Shown here: piece after piece, positions 16,254 through 24,433 of the stretch
Layout: each line of letters begins with the position of its first letter
How positions within the stretch are numbered: the first letter of the stretch is position 1
Assembly (NCBI GenBank): GCA_910584645.1
Contig: CAJUAU010000007.1
Span: forward strand, 87,175 to 151,174
DNA from: an uncultured Eubacterium sp.
GTDB lineage: Bacteria; Bacillota; Clostridia; Lachnospirales; Lachnospiraceae
Direction: 5' to 3'
Length of the DNA: 64,000 bases
The notes under the pieces: generated by a model
What the model saw: the letters and a program-made list of their open reading frames with translations, nothing else
Database searches by the model: none
Told to the model about the DNA's origin: nothing
Position numbers and translations under genes: made by a program

Positions 16254-18656
16254 TTATTCTTCCAACAGAGGCTGCATTGTACCATTGTTGATGTCAATTA
16301 CCATCTGCATAACCTTCTCATAGTATGCAGCCTGAGCCGCGTTCTTGCTCTCATCATAATTATGGACTGTTAACTCTGTAAACTGAACATCCAGTCCAAG
16401 CTCGTGGAACTTGAATACTGCATTCGGAATACTATCAACAGCTCCATTTTCCGAAGGCTGAAGAACTTTTTCATTTTTATCAAAGAAGGTGTTGTTAGGG
16501 CCTCCAAGATAACACTGCATGCCTACACCGTCAATCAGGTTACCTTTTCCTCTTTCATTTCCAAAGTCCATGATGCTCTGAGCCAATGCACATATCGCAT
16601 TGCGCTTGTCTTTCGTGTAGCATCCAAAGTCATTATAGAAAAGTTTGATCTTGATATCACGATGCGGATATTTTGCCTTCAGTTCGTCCACTGCTTCTCT
16701 TGCAAAGAGGAAGGAGTATTCTACATAGTCGGATCCAATGGTATCATAGAAGAGGTTGTGGGTCCTCTGAATCTTACGAGGATCATCCCTGTCAGCATCA
16801 CTTGGTACGATTGCTTCGTTTACTACATCCCAGGTATGGATCGTTCCAGGATATTTTTCTTCAAAATATGTGATGGTCTGTTTGATGATGCTTCTCATAC
16901 GCTCCAGCATAACTTCTCTGGAAGCAAGTTTTTTCGTAGTGTCATAATCTTCATAGAAAAAGTATTTACAGTTTGTATCCATATTGGAATCACATACAAT
17001 GGTATGGCCACGAACGCCGATACCGTTCTCATATGCCCACTTAACCATATGTTCTCCACTGAAATCTTTTCTTAAAACAGGCACACCACTTTCAACCGTC
17101 TTATCCTGATCAAGAAGTCCATAGAGTTTCAGGTCATTATCAATCGTCATACTGGAGAAGTGCTGATTTATTACCTTTTTGTAGCTCTCCTCTTTGAAGC
17201 TCGTGTTCGACATTACGCCACCGATTGAGAATCCAAAATCCTGCTCGGTATTTTTCCACAGCGGAGAATATGCCAGAGTCTCCTCAGAACCATCCTGCTT
17301 ATCAGAAACAATCTCTGAGATCTTTACGTTTTTGATATAAAAATCATCAAAGCTGCCCTGCTGGTTACCATACCAGTTGATAATCATATAGACTTTAGGA
17401 TAGCTCATCCCCTTTGCAGAGTAAACCGCATTAAAGGATTTCCAGTTTCCAGAAGTAATCGGCTCCTGAAGAATTACCGGATAATCATTTACTTCAGCGC
17501 CGTTTTCATCCATATACTTAATCTGCGCGTAGAAAGATTCCCCGTTATGCTTAAATCCTGCCTCATGCCTTACATCCAAAGCAATCTGATAGTCTTTGGC
17601 AGCATATTCCCCAGATTCATCTTTCAAATAATCTGTTATCTCAATCTCAATTCCATGCCAGTTCTGCTCACGTCCTGATACAACTACAGCTGGTTCTCCG
17701 TTATCAGCAGTTTCATCCAGGGTACTTCCATCTACAACTGTCACCTTCGTGTCCTCAGTTGAACTTCTGGCATAAAAATCTACTGAGTTCTGTACCGTAT
17801 CACTATATTCTTTTGTATCCCAGTTCAGTTTACCAGTAGTAAGAACAGATTTAACACTTGTACCTGTCTCACCAATGGTATACAGAGATCCTTCAGATTC
17901 TTCAGATCCTTCCGTATCCGGTGTCTCATCTTCCATGAGTTTCATGGAATTAAGAGACTGTGTCGTCTCTGACGTAAACAATTCGTGAAGCAATTTAAAA
18001 TTGTCTTTTGCTTCATACCACTTTGAAAACAATCCCGAAAAGGTTCCAAACTGGCTGTAGTCATATCCAGTCGTCAGATACGGATTGTCACGAAGTCCCC
18101 AGATCGTAACATTACTAATGATCGGATCTGCGATATTGCTCGAATGTTTGATTCGTTTCTCACCAGCATTTGGAGCAGCAGGGTCATACGGAGTTGCTAC
18201 TGGTGTTGCTGCTGGCGTCCCCGCAGGCGGAGCCTGTGGTGTAGTTGTTGTCGGTGTACTGCTTGCCTTAGGAACCACTGTTGGTTTTGGTTCCGCATTC
18301 TTTACAGTAACATTAGCTTTAAGGCTTACCGCTTTTTTCTTCCCTTTCAAGGTAATCTTTGCAGTGATCTTTGCCTTACCTGCCTTTTTACCAGTGATCG
18401 TAAAAGCTGTTTTTCCTTTTTTCTTTACCGTAGCAATCTTCTTCGCACTGGACTTAACGGTAAGTTTTTTGACTTTTTTAGCTTTTACATTTTTAACTGT
18501 TACCTTTTTGGACTTTTTAACCTCAACTGTCACTTTTTTCGTGCTAAGCGCCGGTTTCTTTGCAGCAGATGAATCCGGAGCCTGCACGCCAGCCATAGTA
18601 ATAGCCATGGCAGCGATCAGCGTTTTGGCTAATGCACCTTTTACATTTTTGTGCAT
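16254..18656 (-). CDS. Secreted GH10-type glycoside hydrolase with rearranged (apparently permuted) barrel and CBM
   Basis: An 800-aa exported protein. Signal peptide (1-31), Lys-rich Ig-like domain (32-120) and Thr/Pro linker (121-165) are as in its paralogues. Residues 172-228 then read NVTIWGLRDNPYL ... GLFSKWYEAKDNF, which is the usual end (beta-8 and last helix) of a GH10 domain. Residues about 260-450 look like a CBM4/9/22-type module. The rest of GH10 follows at about 455-800: SIGGVMS, acid/base E614 in WDVVNEA, KLFYNDFG, GVGMQCYL, and nucleophile E761 in VQFTELTV. It stops soon after (MQPLLEE) with no closing WGL strand. Conserved GHTLVWHSQ is GHTIVCDSN here, so substrate contacts differ. 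ATG follows GGAGG. Specificity may not be plain xylan. Confidence 0.88.
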   Translation of the reverse strand: MHKNVKGALAKTLIAAMAITMAGVQAPDSSAAKKPALSTKKVTVEVKKSKKVTVKNVKAKKVKKLTVKSSAKKIATVKKKGKTAFTITGKKAGKAKITAKITLKGKKKAVSLKANVTVKNAEPKPTVVPKASSTPTTTTPQAPPAGTPAATPVATPYDPAAPNAGEKRIKHSSNIADPIISNVTIWGLRDNPYLTTGYDYSQFGTFSGLFSKWYEAKDNFKLLHELFTSETTQSLNSMKLMEDETPDTEGSEESEGSLYTIGETGTSVKSVLTTGKLNWDTKEYSDTVQNSVDFYARSSTEDTKVTVVDGSTLDETADNGEPAVVVSGREQNWHGIEIEITDYLKDESGEYAAKDYQIALDVRHEAGFKHNGESFYAQIKYMDENGAEVNDYPVILQEPITSGNWKSFNAVYSAKGMSYPKVYMIINWYGNQQGSFDDFYIKNVKISEIVSDKQDGSEETLAYSPLWKNTEQDFGFSIGGVMSNTSFKEESYKKVINQHFSSMTIDNDLKLYGLLDQDKTVESGVPVLRKDFSGEHMVKWAYENGIGVRGHTIVCDSNMDTNCKYFFYEDYDTTKKLASREVMLERMRSIIKQTITYFEEKYPGTIHTWDVVNEAIVPSDADRDDPRKIQRTHNLFYDTIGSDYVEYSFLFAREAVDELKAKYPHRDIKIKLFYNDFGCYTKDKRNAICALAQSIMDFGNERGKGNLIDGVGMQCYLGGPNNTFFDKNEKVLQPSENGAVDSIPNAVFKFHELGLDVQFTELTVHNYDESKNAAQAAYYEKVMQMVIDINNGTMQPLLEE

Positions 18657-18690
18657 ATGTAATACCTCCTTCTTGGTTTAACTATTTTTT

Positions 18691-18728
18691 AAAAAAAGGT
18701 GCATACGCATAGGAATGCACCTTTTTTT
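18691..18728 (-). terminator. Terminator between two secreted-protein genes
   Basis: GGTGCAT (18698-18704) pairs with ATGCACC (18715-18721), flanked by an A-run on one side and a T-run on the other, so it can work on both strands. It ends the 18783-20696 gene and separates it from the 18656 start. Confidence 0.85.
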
Positions 18729-18782
18729 GTTTTAAATCAGTTAATTATTTACCTATTATTTGATTGGTTTTACAAAATGTTC

Positions 18783-20696
18783 TTACTCTGCTGGCTCTTC
18801 TGCCGCGTCCTTCTTTGCATTCAGTACAACCTTATCAATTGTAACCTCAAGGTCACCCTCTGTAAGATTTGCAGCATTCTGGAAAAGAAGTTTCAACATC
18901 GTAGAACCACTCACAACAGTCTGCAGAGAAGATGTTGCAGAAATAATCGACTTTCCGCCTCCCTCTTCGGTTGCTGCCAGTCCACTCGACGTAATATCAA
19001 ACACGGTAACCAGTCCTGTGCTGGAGTTATCGGAATTCACAAGCTGCAATGTCAGCGTCTGACCGGACTCCAGGGCTTCCCCATTATAGGTGGCACTACC
19101 ATACAGCGTAATGTTCTCATAGTCAGCAAGATTTACATCCTTAATAAGCTCTGAAATGTCAATTTTGCCACTTCCCTTATTTATAGCAGTATCCTTCGGA
19201 ATAGTAACCTTGTTATCTGCTGTCAAGGTCAGTACCTTATCTTCAATCACAGGCTTCGTATCTGTAACAGTAACATGTGTAGTGAAGACAGCGGTCTTAT
19301 CTTTCTCAGTAGTAATCTCCAGAGAAACGGTCTCTACTCCTGCCTTCAGGGCTTTGATCGTTGCTTTAGTCTTATCCGCTGTATCCGGTGTGATAGAAAG
19401 TATATCAGATGTTCCTGTTCCAACACTCCATTTTGCCTCTTTTACACCACCAACGATAGAAGCATTTCTTACAATAGCGCTGGCATTGATCTCCTGACCA
19501 GTCTGAATTGTAGCTCTGTCAAGTTCTGCCAGAATATTCGGCTGAACAGATTCGGTCTTGTCAATCGTATCTCCTGGCTTCTGCTGTCCCTCTGTAACTG
19601 TTACTTTCTCTGAGGTTAATACACGGATATTGCCAAGCTTATACTCTGAATTTTCAGTACCCTGTGTTCCATCCAGGTTTATATACAGACAGAAACGTAT
19701 TGTATTATTTTGAATATTGTCTACTAAGCCAAGCTTATCAGTATCAATCAAAATCTCATCCTCTACAGGTGTATCTCCTGTAGGACCATCAAAGCTGTAA
19801 GCATAGCCAGAATCGGAAACATCTGTTGCATTTACAAATGTACCATCATCACTCTTATAATCAACTTCATCTGGAAGTGCATCTACATCAGTTCCCTGAG
19901 CCATTGTGTTTGCAGCTATAAGATGTATCTTTTTATGGCCCAGATCCCCGGCGATACCCTGGAATGCAAATTTAACACTGTGAAGATCCTTCACTGTAGC
20001 CCCCTCTGGGAGAACTACATCAAAGTAAGTGTATACATGACCATAACATGCCAGCTTATCCGGATTATCCTTGTTGTAGATCAAATGAGCTGTACCATCT
20101 TCTACTTTAAATAAAGTCAGCTCTTCAGCGCCCTCGCCGCCAACCTGGATGTTCTTCACATTCATAACTTCCCAGTTCGGCTCTGGAGTTCTCGTCTTCC
20201 TTGGCTTTTGAGTAGCTGTCGCAGTAGGTGTTGGAACTGGAGTTCCTAACGCCGGCGGCGTAGCAGTAGGAGCTGCTGCCGTTACTGCTGGTGTATTAAC
20301 TGGTGCTGATGTCTTAGGCGGTGTTGCTTTTTTAACTTTTACCTTCAAAGACAACTTTGTAGGCTTTTTCTTTCCTTTAACTGTAACTTTAACTGTAACT
20401 TTAGCATTTCCAGCCTTTTTACCAGTTACATTAACAGCTGTTTTTCCTTTTTTCTTTACAGTAGCAATCTTTTTGTTAGAAGTTGATACTGCAAGTTTTT
20501 TAACCTGCTTTGCTTTCACGTTTTTAATAGTTACTTTTTTGCTCTTTCCCTTAACTATTGTTACGGACTTCGTGGAAAGCTTCGGAGCTTTCGCCTTCTT
20601 AGCAGCGTCAGCTTCCGGTGCTGCGGTTCCTGCCAGAGCAACTGTCAGGGCAACTGCCATAACTTTAGCTAAAGTTCTTTTGAAATTTCTTTTCAA
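18783..20696 (-). CDS. Secreted multidomain protein with Lys-rich Ig-like domain, no catalytic domain recognised
   Basis: A 637-aa exported protein. The start is a TTG codon, eight bases after AGGAGG. Signal peptide (1-32), Lys-rich Ig-like domain (35-125, with STSNKKIATVKKKGKTA) and Thr/Pro/Ala linker (130-172) match the family in this window. Residues about 175-375 form a beta-rich domain of cohesin or carbohydrate-binding appearance (strand-rich, with an acidic stretch GTDVDALPDEVDYKSDDG), but I cannot name it. Residues 390-490 form a second, less basic Big_2-like domain, and 495-630 another beta-rich module. There is no enzyme motif. Flanked by a rearranged GH10 and a larger CBM-bearing protein, it may bind polysaccharide or help hold enzymes at the surface. 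Confidence 0.85.
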   Translation of the reverse strand: MKRNFKRTLAKVMAVALTVALAGTAAPEADAAKKAKAPKLSTKSVTIVKGKSKKVTIKNVKAKQVKKLAVSTSNKKIATVKKKGKTAVNVTGKKAGNAKVTVKVTVKGKKKPTKLSLKVKVKKATPPKTSAPVNTPAVTAAAPTATPPALGTPVPTPTATATQKPRKTRTPEPNWEVMNVKNIQVGGEGAEELTLFKVEDGTAHLIYNKDNPDKLACYGHVYTYFDVVLPEGATVKDLHSVKFAFQGIAGDLGHKKIHLIAANTMAQGTDVDALPDEVDYKSDDGTFVNATDVSDSGYAYSFDGPTGDTPVEDEILIDTDKLGLVDNIQNNTIRFCLYINLDGTQGTENSEYKLGNIRVLTSEKVTVTEGQQKPGDTIDKTESVQPNILAELDRATIQTGQEINASAIVRNASIVGGVKEAKWSVGTGTSDILSITPDTADKTKATIKALKAGVETVSLEITTEKDKTAVFTTHVTVTDTKPVIEDKVLTLTADNKVTIPKDTAINKGSGKIDISELIKDVNLADYENITLYGSATYNGEALESGQTLTLQLVNSDNSSTGLVTVFDITSSGLAATEEGGGKSIISATSSLQTVVSGSTMLKLLFQNAANLTEGDLEVTIDKVVLNAKKDAAEEPAE

Positions 20697-20743
20697 AACT
20701 CTTACCTCCTAATTTTTTATAGAATTTATAAAATTCCTTAAAC

Positions 20744-20775
20744 AGCGGTCTCCCCCTGGGGGAAGACCCCCGCTT
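20744..20775 (-). terminator. GC-rich hairpin after the 976-aa gene
   Basis: GGTCT-CCCCC pairs with GGGGG-AGACC around a minimal loop ten bases downstream of the stop codon. The following minus-strand sequence is A/T-rich without a clean T-run, so it is a moderate terminator. Confidence 0.5.
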
Positions 20776-20784
20776 AATACATAA

Positions 20785-23715
20785 TTACCGTGGCGTGATC
20801 TCAATGTGATCCAGAAGATATGCCAGAGGCTGTTCATCCGGAGAACCAATTGCCACTTCTGATATTTTCCCGGCTGCCACCGTGATCTTGGATTGGATCT
20901 GAACCCAGTCACCTGCTTTTGACAAGTCCACAGTTGTCGCCTTGTTCGTTTTAAGTCCGGTTACACATTCATAAGCTTCATAGTTTTCATACTCCGGTTT
21001 CATAAAGTTCTTGGCAGCACGTATGGTCACTTTGCCTTCTGTTACTGTATCTGCCTTTACCCATACACTTACAGTATAGTTTTTATCTGTCTCACCGGTA
21101 CGGTTGTCAATCAGGATGCCCGGTATATCCCCGGCAGCAACCTTCAGATAGTGTTTACCATCTTTTGCTTCGCCCTCAGCTACAGTTGAATTTGCAATTC
21201 CCTGAAGGGCAACATTCTCACCTTCCATGGACTCTGCAAACTTTCCTTCTGGCATATCTGCCACAGGAAGTTTCGGCAGTTCACCCTGCGGTTTTGGCGT
21301 CAGCCGGAGAGAGTAGATCAAGAACTCGCCAGGACCATTTTCATTGCAGGCATTTCCGATAGCAACATATTTAACTGCGTTGAAGTTACCTGCTGTCGCC
21401 TCATCAGATTTTAGAGAACTCAACAGTTCTGAGAAGGTTTCAATACCACCTGTAACAAATTCACCCTTATCATTTCGATCCGGTGATGACCCATCAAAGA
21501 ATGGCTGGGTTGCGATTGCCGCGTCCTTCCACCAATCATAGTCCGTTTTCTTCTGCAGTTCCGGCAGATTCTTATCATAGAGATCCAGTGTCATCTGGAA
21601 GGTGGAAAATCCTTTCAGTTCTGCCTTCTGATATGCCGACAGATTTACTTCTTCCGGTAGTTTAAAGTACATTCTCTGGTTTTTATCTGTAAATGTAAAT
21701 TTCCAGCACTCAGTACCCTCATCGTCCACTGTCTTCTCTGGTTTCAGATCTCCGGAAAGCTCAGGATCATACCAAGCGTCCAGATCCACATAATATGGCA
21801 CCGTAGGAAGCACCAGTTTGCAGACCTTAATAGTCACACTCTTTGTCAGTGCAGGATTTACCTTAGATGTAGCAGTGATCACTACCTCAGCGGTCTCAAC
21901 ACCTGCATAGTCAAAGTCCTCTGGAACTGTCACTTTACCTTCACTACTTACTGTCACCTGTGCATTGTTCGATGTCCAGGTAAGTTCCTTCTGTGTTGTA
22001 TCTTCTGGTGCAAACTTCACATTAACGTTTGTGGAACCGCCCGGATAAACAATATCAGCGCCCTCACTCAGGGAAAGATCAAATCCGGTGATCGGAATAT
22101 CATCCGCTACAAGAGCCACATTATCCATGTAGTACACAAGGCTTCCGTTTGTGGATGCATACAGTGTATTTCCCTCATAGGTACTGCCCATAACCACGTC
22201 AAACTTGGTCTGATCCAACAGTGTGGCATCCGCCTCTTTGATACGTGTGGTATTGAAGGCAAGGTTTCTGGTACCAAAGCCAACCTTTGCCTGCGCCTCA
22301 GTCATCTTATATCCTTTTGAACAAGAGTCCTTGATGAAATGGGTCGCTGGCTCTTCCATCTTCCATACGTTATCATGGAATGTTGGAAGATATTTCTGCT
22401 GCTCTTTCGAGTCAACACCATTATGGAGCTTTATTCCTGCCTCTTTATCACTTCCCGTTGCCATGGAAATATTCTTTCCAAAACGGTATTCCGGATGACC
22501 AGGCATATGAGCCGACCCTGTCTCGTTATTTGTTGTAGAGAAGAAATCTGTTGTCTTGATCGCCCCAAACTGGTCAAAATAGCAGCGTATCTCTTTGTAT
22601 TTGATATCCGCTACATTTCCAACCACACGCCAGTCCGCACGGATCGTGGTGTAGTTGCCCAGTGTCTTTCCTGCTGCGGAAACACCGTCAGAGTCTTTCA
22701 GTTTAGAAGTATCTACGCTGAACACCGGTGCAAAGTCAAATGCCTTCTCCGGTCCGTCCATCTTGATCTCCAGACATTTGTTTGTCGGATCTTCTGGATC
22801 CTGTACAACTGTCATATGTCCTGAATTCTTTCCTGCTGATGTATATTTTGTCCAGCTTGTTCCCACCGGATAGCTCTCGAAGTCCTCGATCATCGTATAC
22901 TTTCTGTTATCCGGAGGAGCCGTCGGTGCCGACGTCTTATCTGTTATGAACTTAACCACTTTCAGTTTTACACTTGCCTTCTTGCCGCTTCCGTCTATGG
23001 CAGTTGCCGTGATCTTAGCTGTTCCCTCTTTTTTGGGGGTAATCTTTGTGCTGGAACCAACCCTGAACGCTTCCGGAATGAAAGCTACGCTGGATTTACT
23101 GGATTTCCAGTACATTTTTTTACTGGTCGCCTTTTTCGGAGAAACGGAAGCTTTGAGTGTCAGTTCCCTTCCTCTCATGACCGTATATGTACCCTTTTTC
23201 AGTTTCAATGTCTCTTTATATTTTGGATACACCTTCTGCTTCTGTCCCTTTACGGTCTTAAGCACCCAGTTCGCACTGCTCCATGAACATACAGCTTTGG
23301 AATTAATGGATACCTTTTTTACTGGTGTACCAATCTTAACCTTGATCGTCGCTTTTTTCTTTTTATTCTGTTTGGATGTCACTGTGATCTTCGCAGAACC
23401 TTTGCTCTTGCGAGCCTTTACGACACCCTTGGAGCTGACACTTACAGCAGATTTGTTACTCGACTTGTAAGATACCTTTTTACTCGCTTTTTTAGGGGTC
23501 ACAGAAACATTTAACTTTTTCTTCTGTCCCTTTTTCAACACAAGTATGCCAGAACCGCTCACTTTGACTCCGATGTTGACTTTTTTAACTTTCTTAGCCG
23601 CCGCCTGGGAGTCAACGGATGAAACAGCCAAAGATGTCAGCACCATGGCAAATGCCAGTAAAAATGTGACAATCCTTCTGAAACACTTGTGTGACTGTGT
23701 ACCGATTTGTCTCAT
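20785..23715 (-). CDS. Large secreted protein with Ig-like and carbohydrate-binding modules
   Basis: A 976-aa exported protein; ATG at 23715 follows AGGAGG, and an 18-codon upstream extension was rejected. Signal peptide 1-38 (ends SQAAA). Residues 40-125 and about 130-255 are two basic Ig-like domains (YKSSNKSAVSVSSKGVVKA; YWKSSKSSVAFIPEAFRVG). Residues about 270-535 look like a jelly-roll carbohydrate-binding region (MIEDFESYPVGTSW ... LVYYMDNVALVADD). A further Big_2 domain (about 540-630), a beta-rich module (about 635-800) and a C-terminal CBM4/9-like module (about 820-976, ending YLLDHIEITPR) follow. No hydrolase motif is visible. Together with the neighbouring GH10 enzymes this fits a surface polysaccharide-binding protein. 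Confidence 0.87.
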   Translation of the reverse strand: MRQIGTQSHKCFRRIVTFLLAFAMVLTSLAVSSVDSQAAAKKVKKVNIGVKVSGSGILVLKKGQKKKLNVSVTPKKASKKVSYKSSNKSAVSVSSKGVVKARKSKGSAKITVTSKQNKKKKATIKVKIGTPVKKVSINSKAVCSWSSANWVLKTVKGQKQKVYPKYKETLKLKKGTYTVMRGRELTLKASVSPKKATSKKMYWKSSKSSVAFIPEAFRVGSSTKITPKKEGTAKITATAIDGSGKKASVKLKVVKFITDKTSAPTAPPDNRKYTMIEDFESYPVGTSWTKYTSAGKNSGHMTVVQDPEDPTNKCLEIKMDGPEKAFDFAPVFSVDTSKLKDSDGVSAAGKTLGNYTTIRADWRVVGNVADIKYKEIRCYFDQFGAIKTTDFFSTTNNETGSAHMPGHPEYRFGKNISMATGSDKEAGIKLHNGVDSKEQQKYLPTFHDNVWKMEEPATHFIKDSCSKGYKMTEAQAKVGFGTRNLAFNTTRIKEADATLLDQTKFDVVMGSTYEGNTLYASTNGSLVYYMDNVALVADDIPITGFDLSLSEGADIVYPGGSTNVNVKFAPEDTTQKELTWTSNNAQVTVSSEGKVTVPEDFDYAGVETAEVVITATSKVNPALTKSVTIKVCKLVLPTVPYYVDLDAWYDPELSGDLKPEKTVDDEGTECWKFTFTDKNQRMYFKLPEEVNLSAYQKAELKGFSTFQMTLDLYDKNLPELQKKTDYDWWKDAAIATQPFFDGSSPDRNDKGEFVTGGIETFSELLSSLKSDEATAGNFNAVKYVAIGNACNENGPGEFLIYSLRLTPKPQGELPKLPVADMPEGKFAESMEGENVALQGIANSTVAEGEAKDGKHYLKVAAGDIPGILIDNRTGETDKNYTVSVWVKADTVTEGKVTIRAAKNFMKPEYENYEAYECVTGLKTNKATTVDLSKAGDWVQIQSKITVAAGKISEVAIGSPDEQPLAYLLDHIEITPR

Positions 23716-23998
23716 CAAAATACCTCCTAAATTGTTTTTCTTATTGCGGAAAAACTCCAATTCTTCCACAATGAAATTATCATCATTATATCACCACTTT
23801 GTACAATATGCAAGGCTATTTTTCATTTTAGCCCCCTCTCACATCCCCCCTTGTTTTAACATTATTTACAATTTATTCACATTTTGTTTCTTTTTAGAAT
23901 TGACTTCTTTACTTATTTCAATATACAATATATAGAAACATTTTGTCATTCCTATGGCGTATATATACTATTTGAAAAACAAGGAGAACTTTGAAAAA

Positions 23999-24430
23999 AT
24001 GAACACAAACCATTTACTAGATGACATTCGTAAATTCTTTCAGATCAGCCAGAAAGAGACCAACAGCTACTCCCCCCTCACCCTTGCCTATCTGGGGGAT
24101 GCCGTATTTGAGATCGTGGTCCGGACGATCATCGTCGAGAAAAAATCCGGCACCGTAAAGTCCCTGCACCGGCAGTCCAGTGGTCTTGTCAATGCAAAAG
24201 CCCAGGCTGAACTTATGTCCCGGATCATGAACACGTTGACAGAAGAAGAAATTTCTGTTTTTAAAAGAGGCCGCAATGCTAAATCCCACTCTGTGGCAAA
24301 AAACGCTGATATCCATGATTACCGTACTGCCACCGGCTTTGAGGCGTTGATGGGCTACCTTTATCTGAATGGTGAAATGGAACGTCTTCTGGAACTGATC
24401 CGTCTGGGATTTGGGCAGCTCTCTATATAA
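23999..24430 (+). CDS. mrnC: Mini-ribonuclease III
   Basis: A 143-aa protein beginning MNTNHLLDDIRKFF, with the catalytic domain of RNase III but no dsRNA-binding domain. TLAYLGDAVFEIVVR carries the conserved acidic residue, and RGRNAKSHSVAKNADIHDYRTATGFEALMGYLYL carries the second acidic cluster (quoted positions lie about residues 89-122). In B. subtilis MrnC matures 23S rRNA ends. The open frame begins 15 codons earlier at 23954, without a ribosome site; AAGGAG upstream favours the 23999 start although the spacing is long. It converges, three bases apart, with the P-type ATPase gene. Confidence 0.9.
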   Translation: MNTNHLLDDIRKFFQISQKETNSYSPLTLAYLGDAVFEIVVRTIIVEKKSGTVKSLHRQSSGLVNAKAQAELMSRIMNTLTEEEISVFKRGRNAKSHSVAKNADIHDYRTATGFEALMGYLYLNGEMERLLELIRLGFGQLSI

Positions 24431-24433
24431 CCG

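Noticed and set aside
18085..18681. Long plus-strand frames opposite the Lys-rich domains (also near 20473, 22946 and 63075)
   Set aside because: They are the complement of lysine codons, which read as Phe/Leu-rich; similar shadows appear opposite every copy of the domain.
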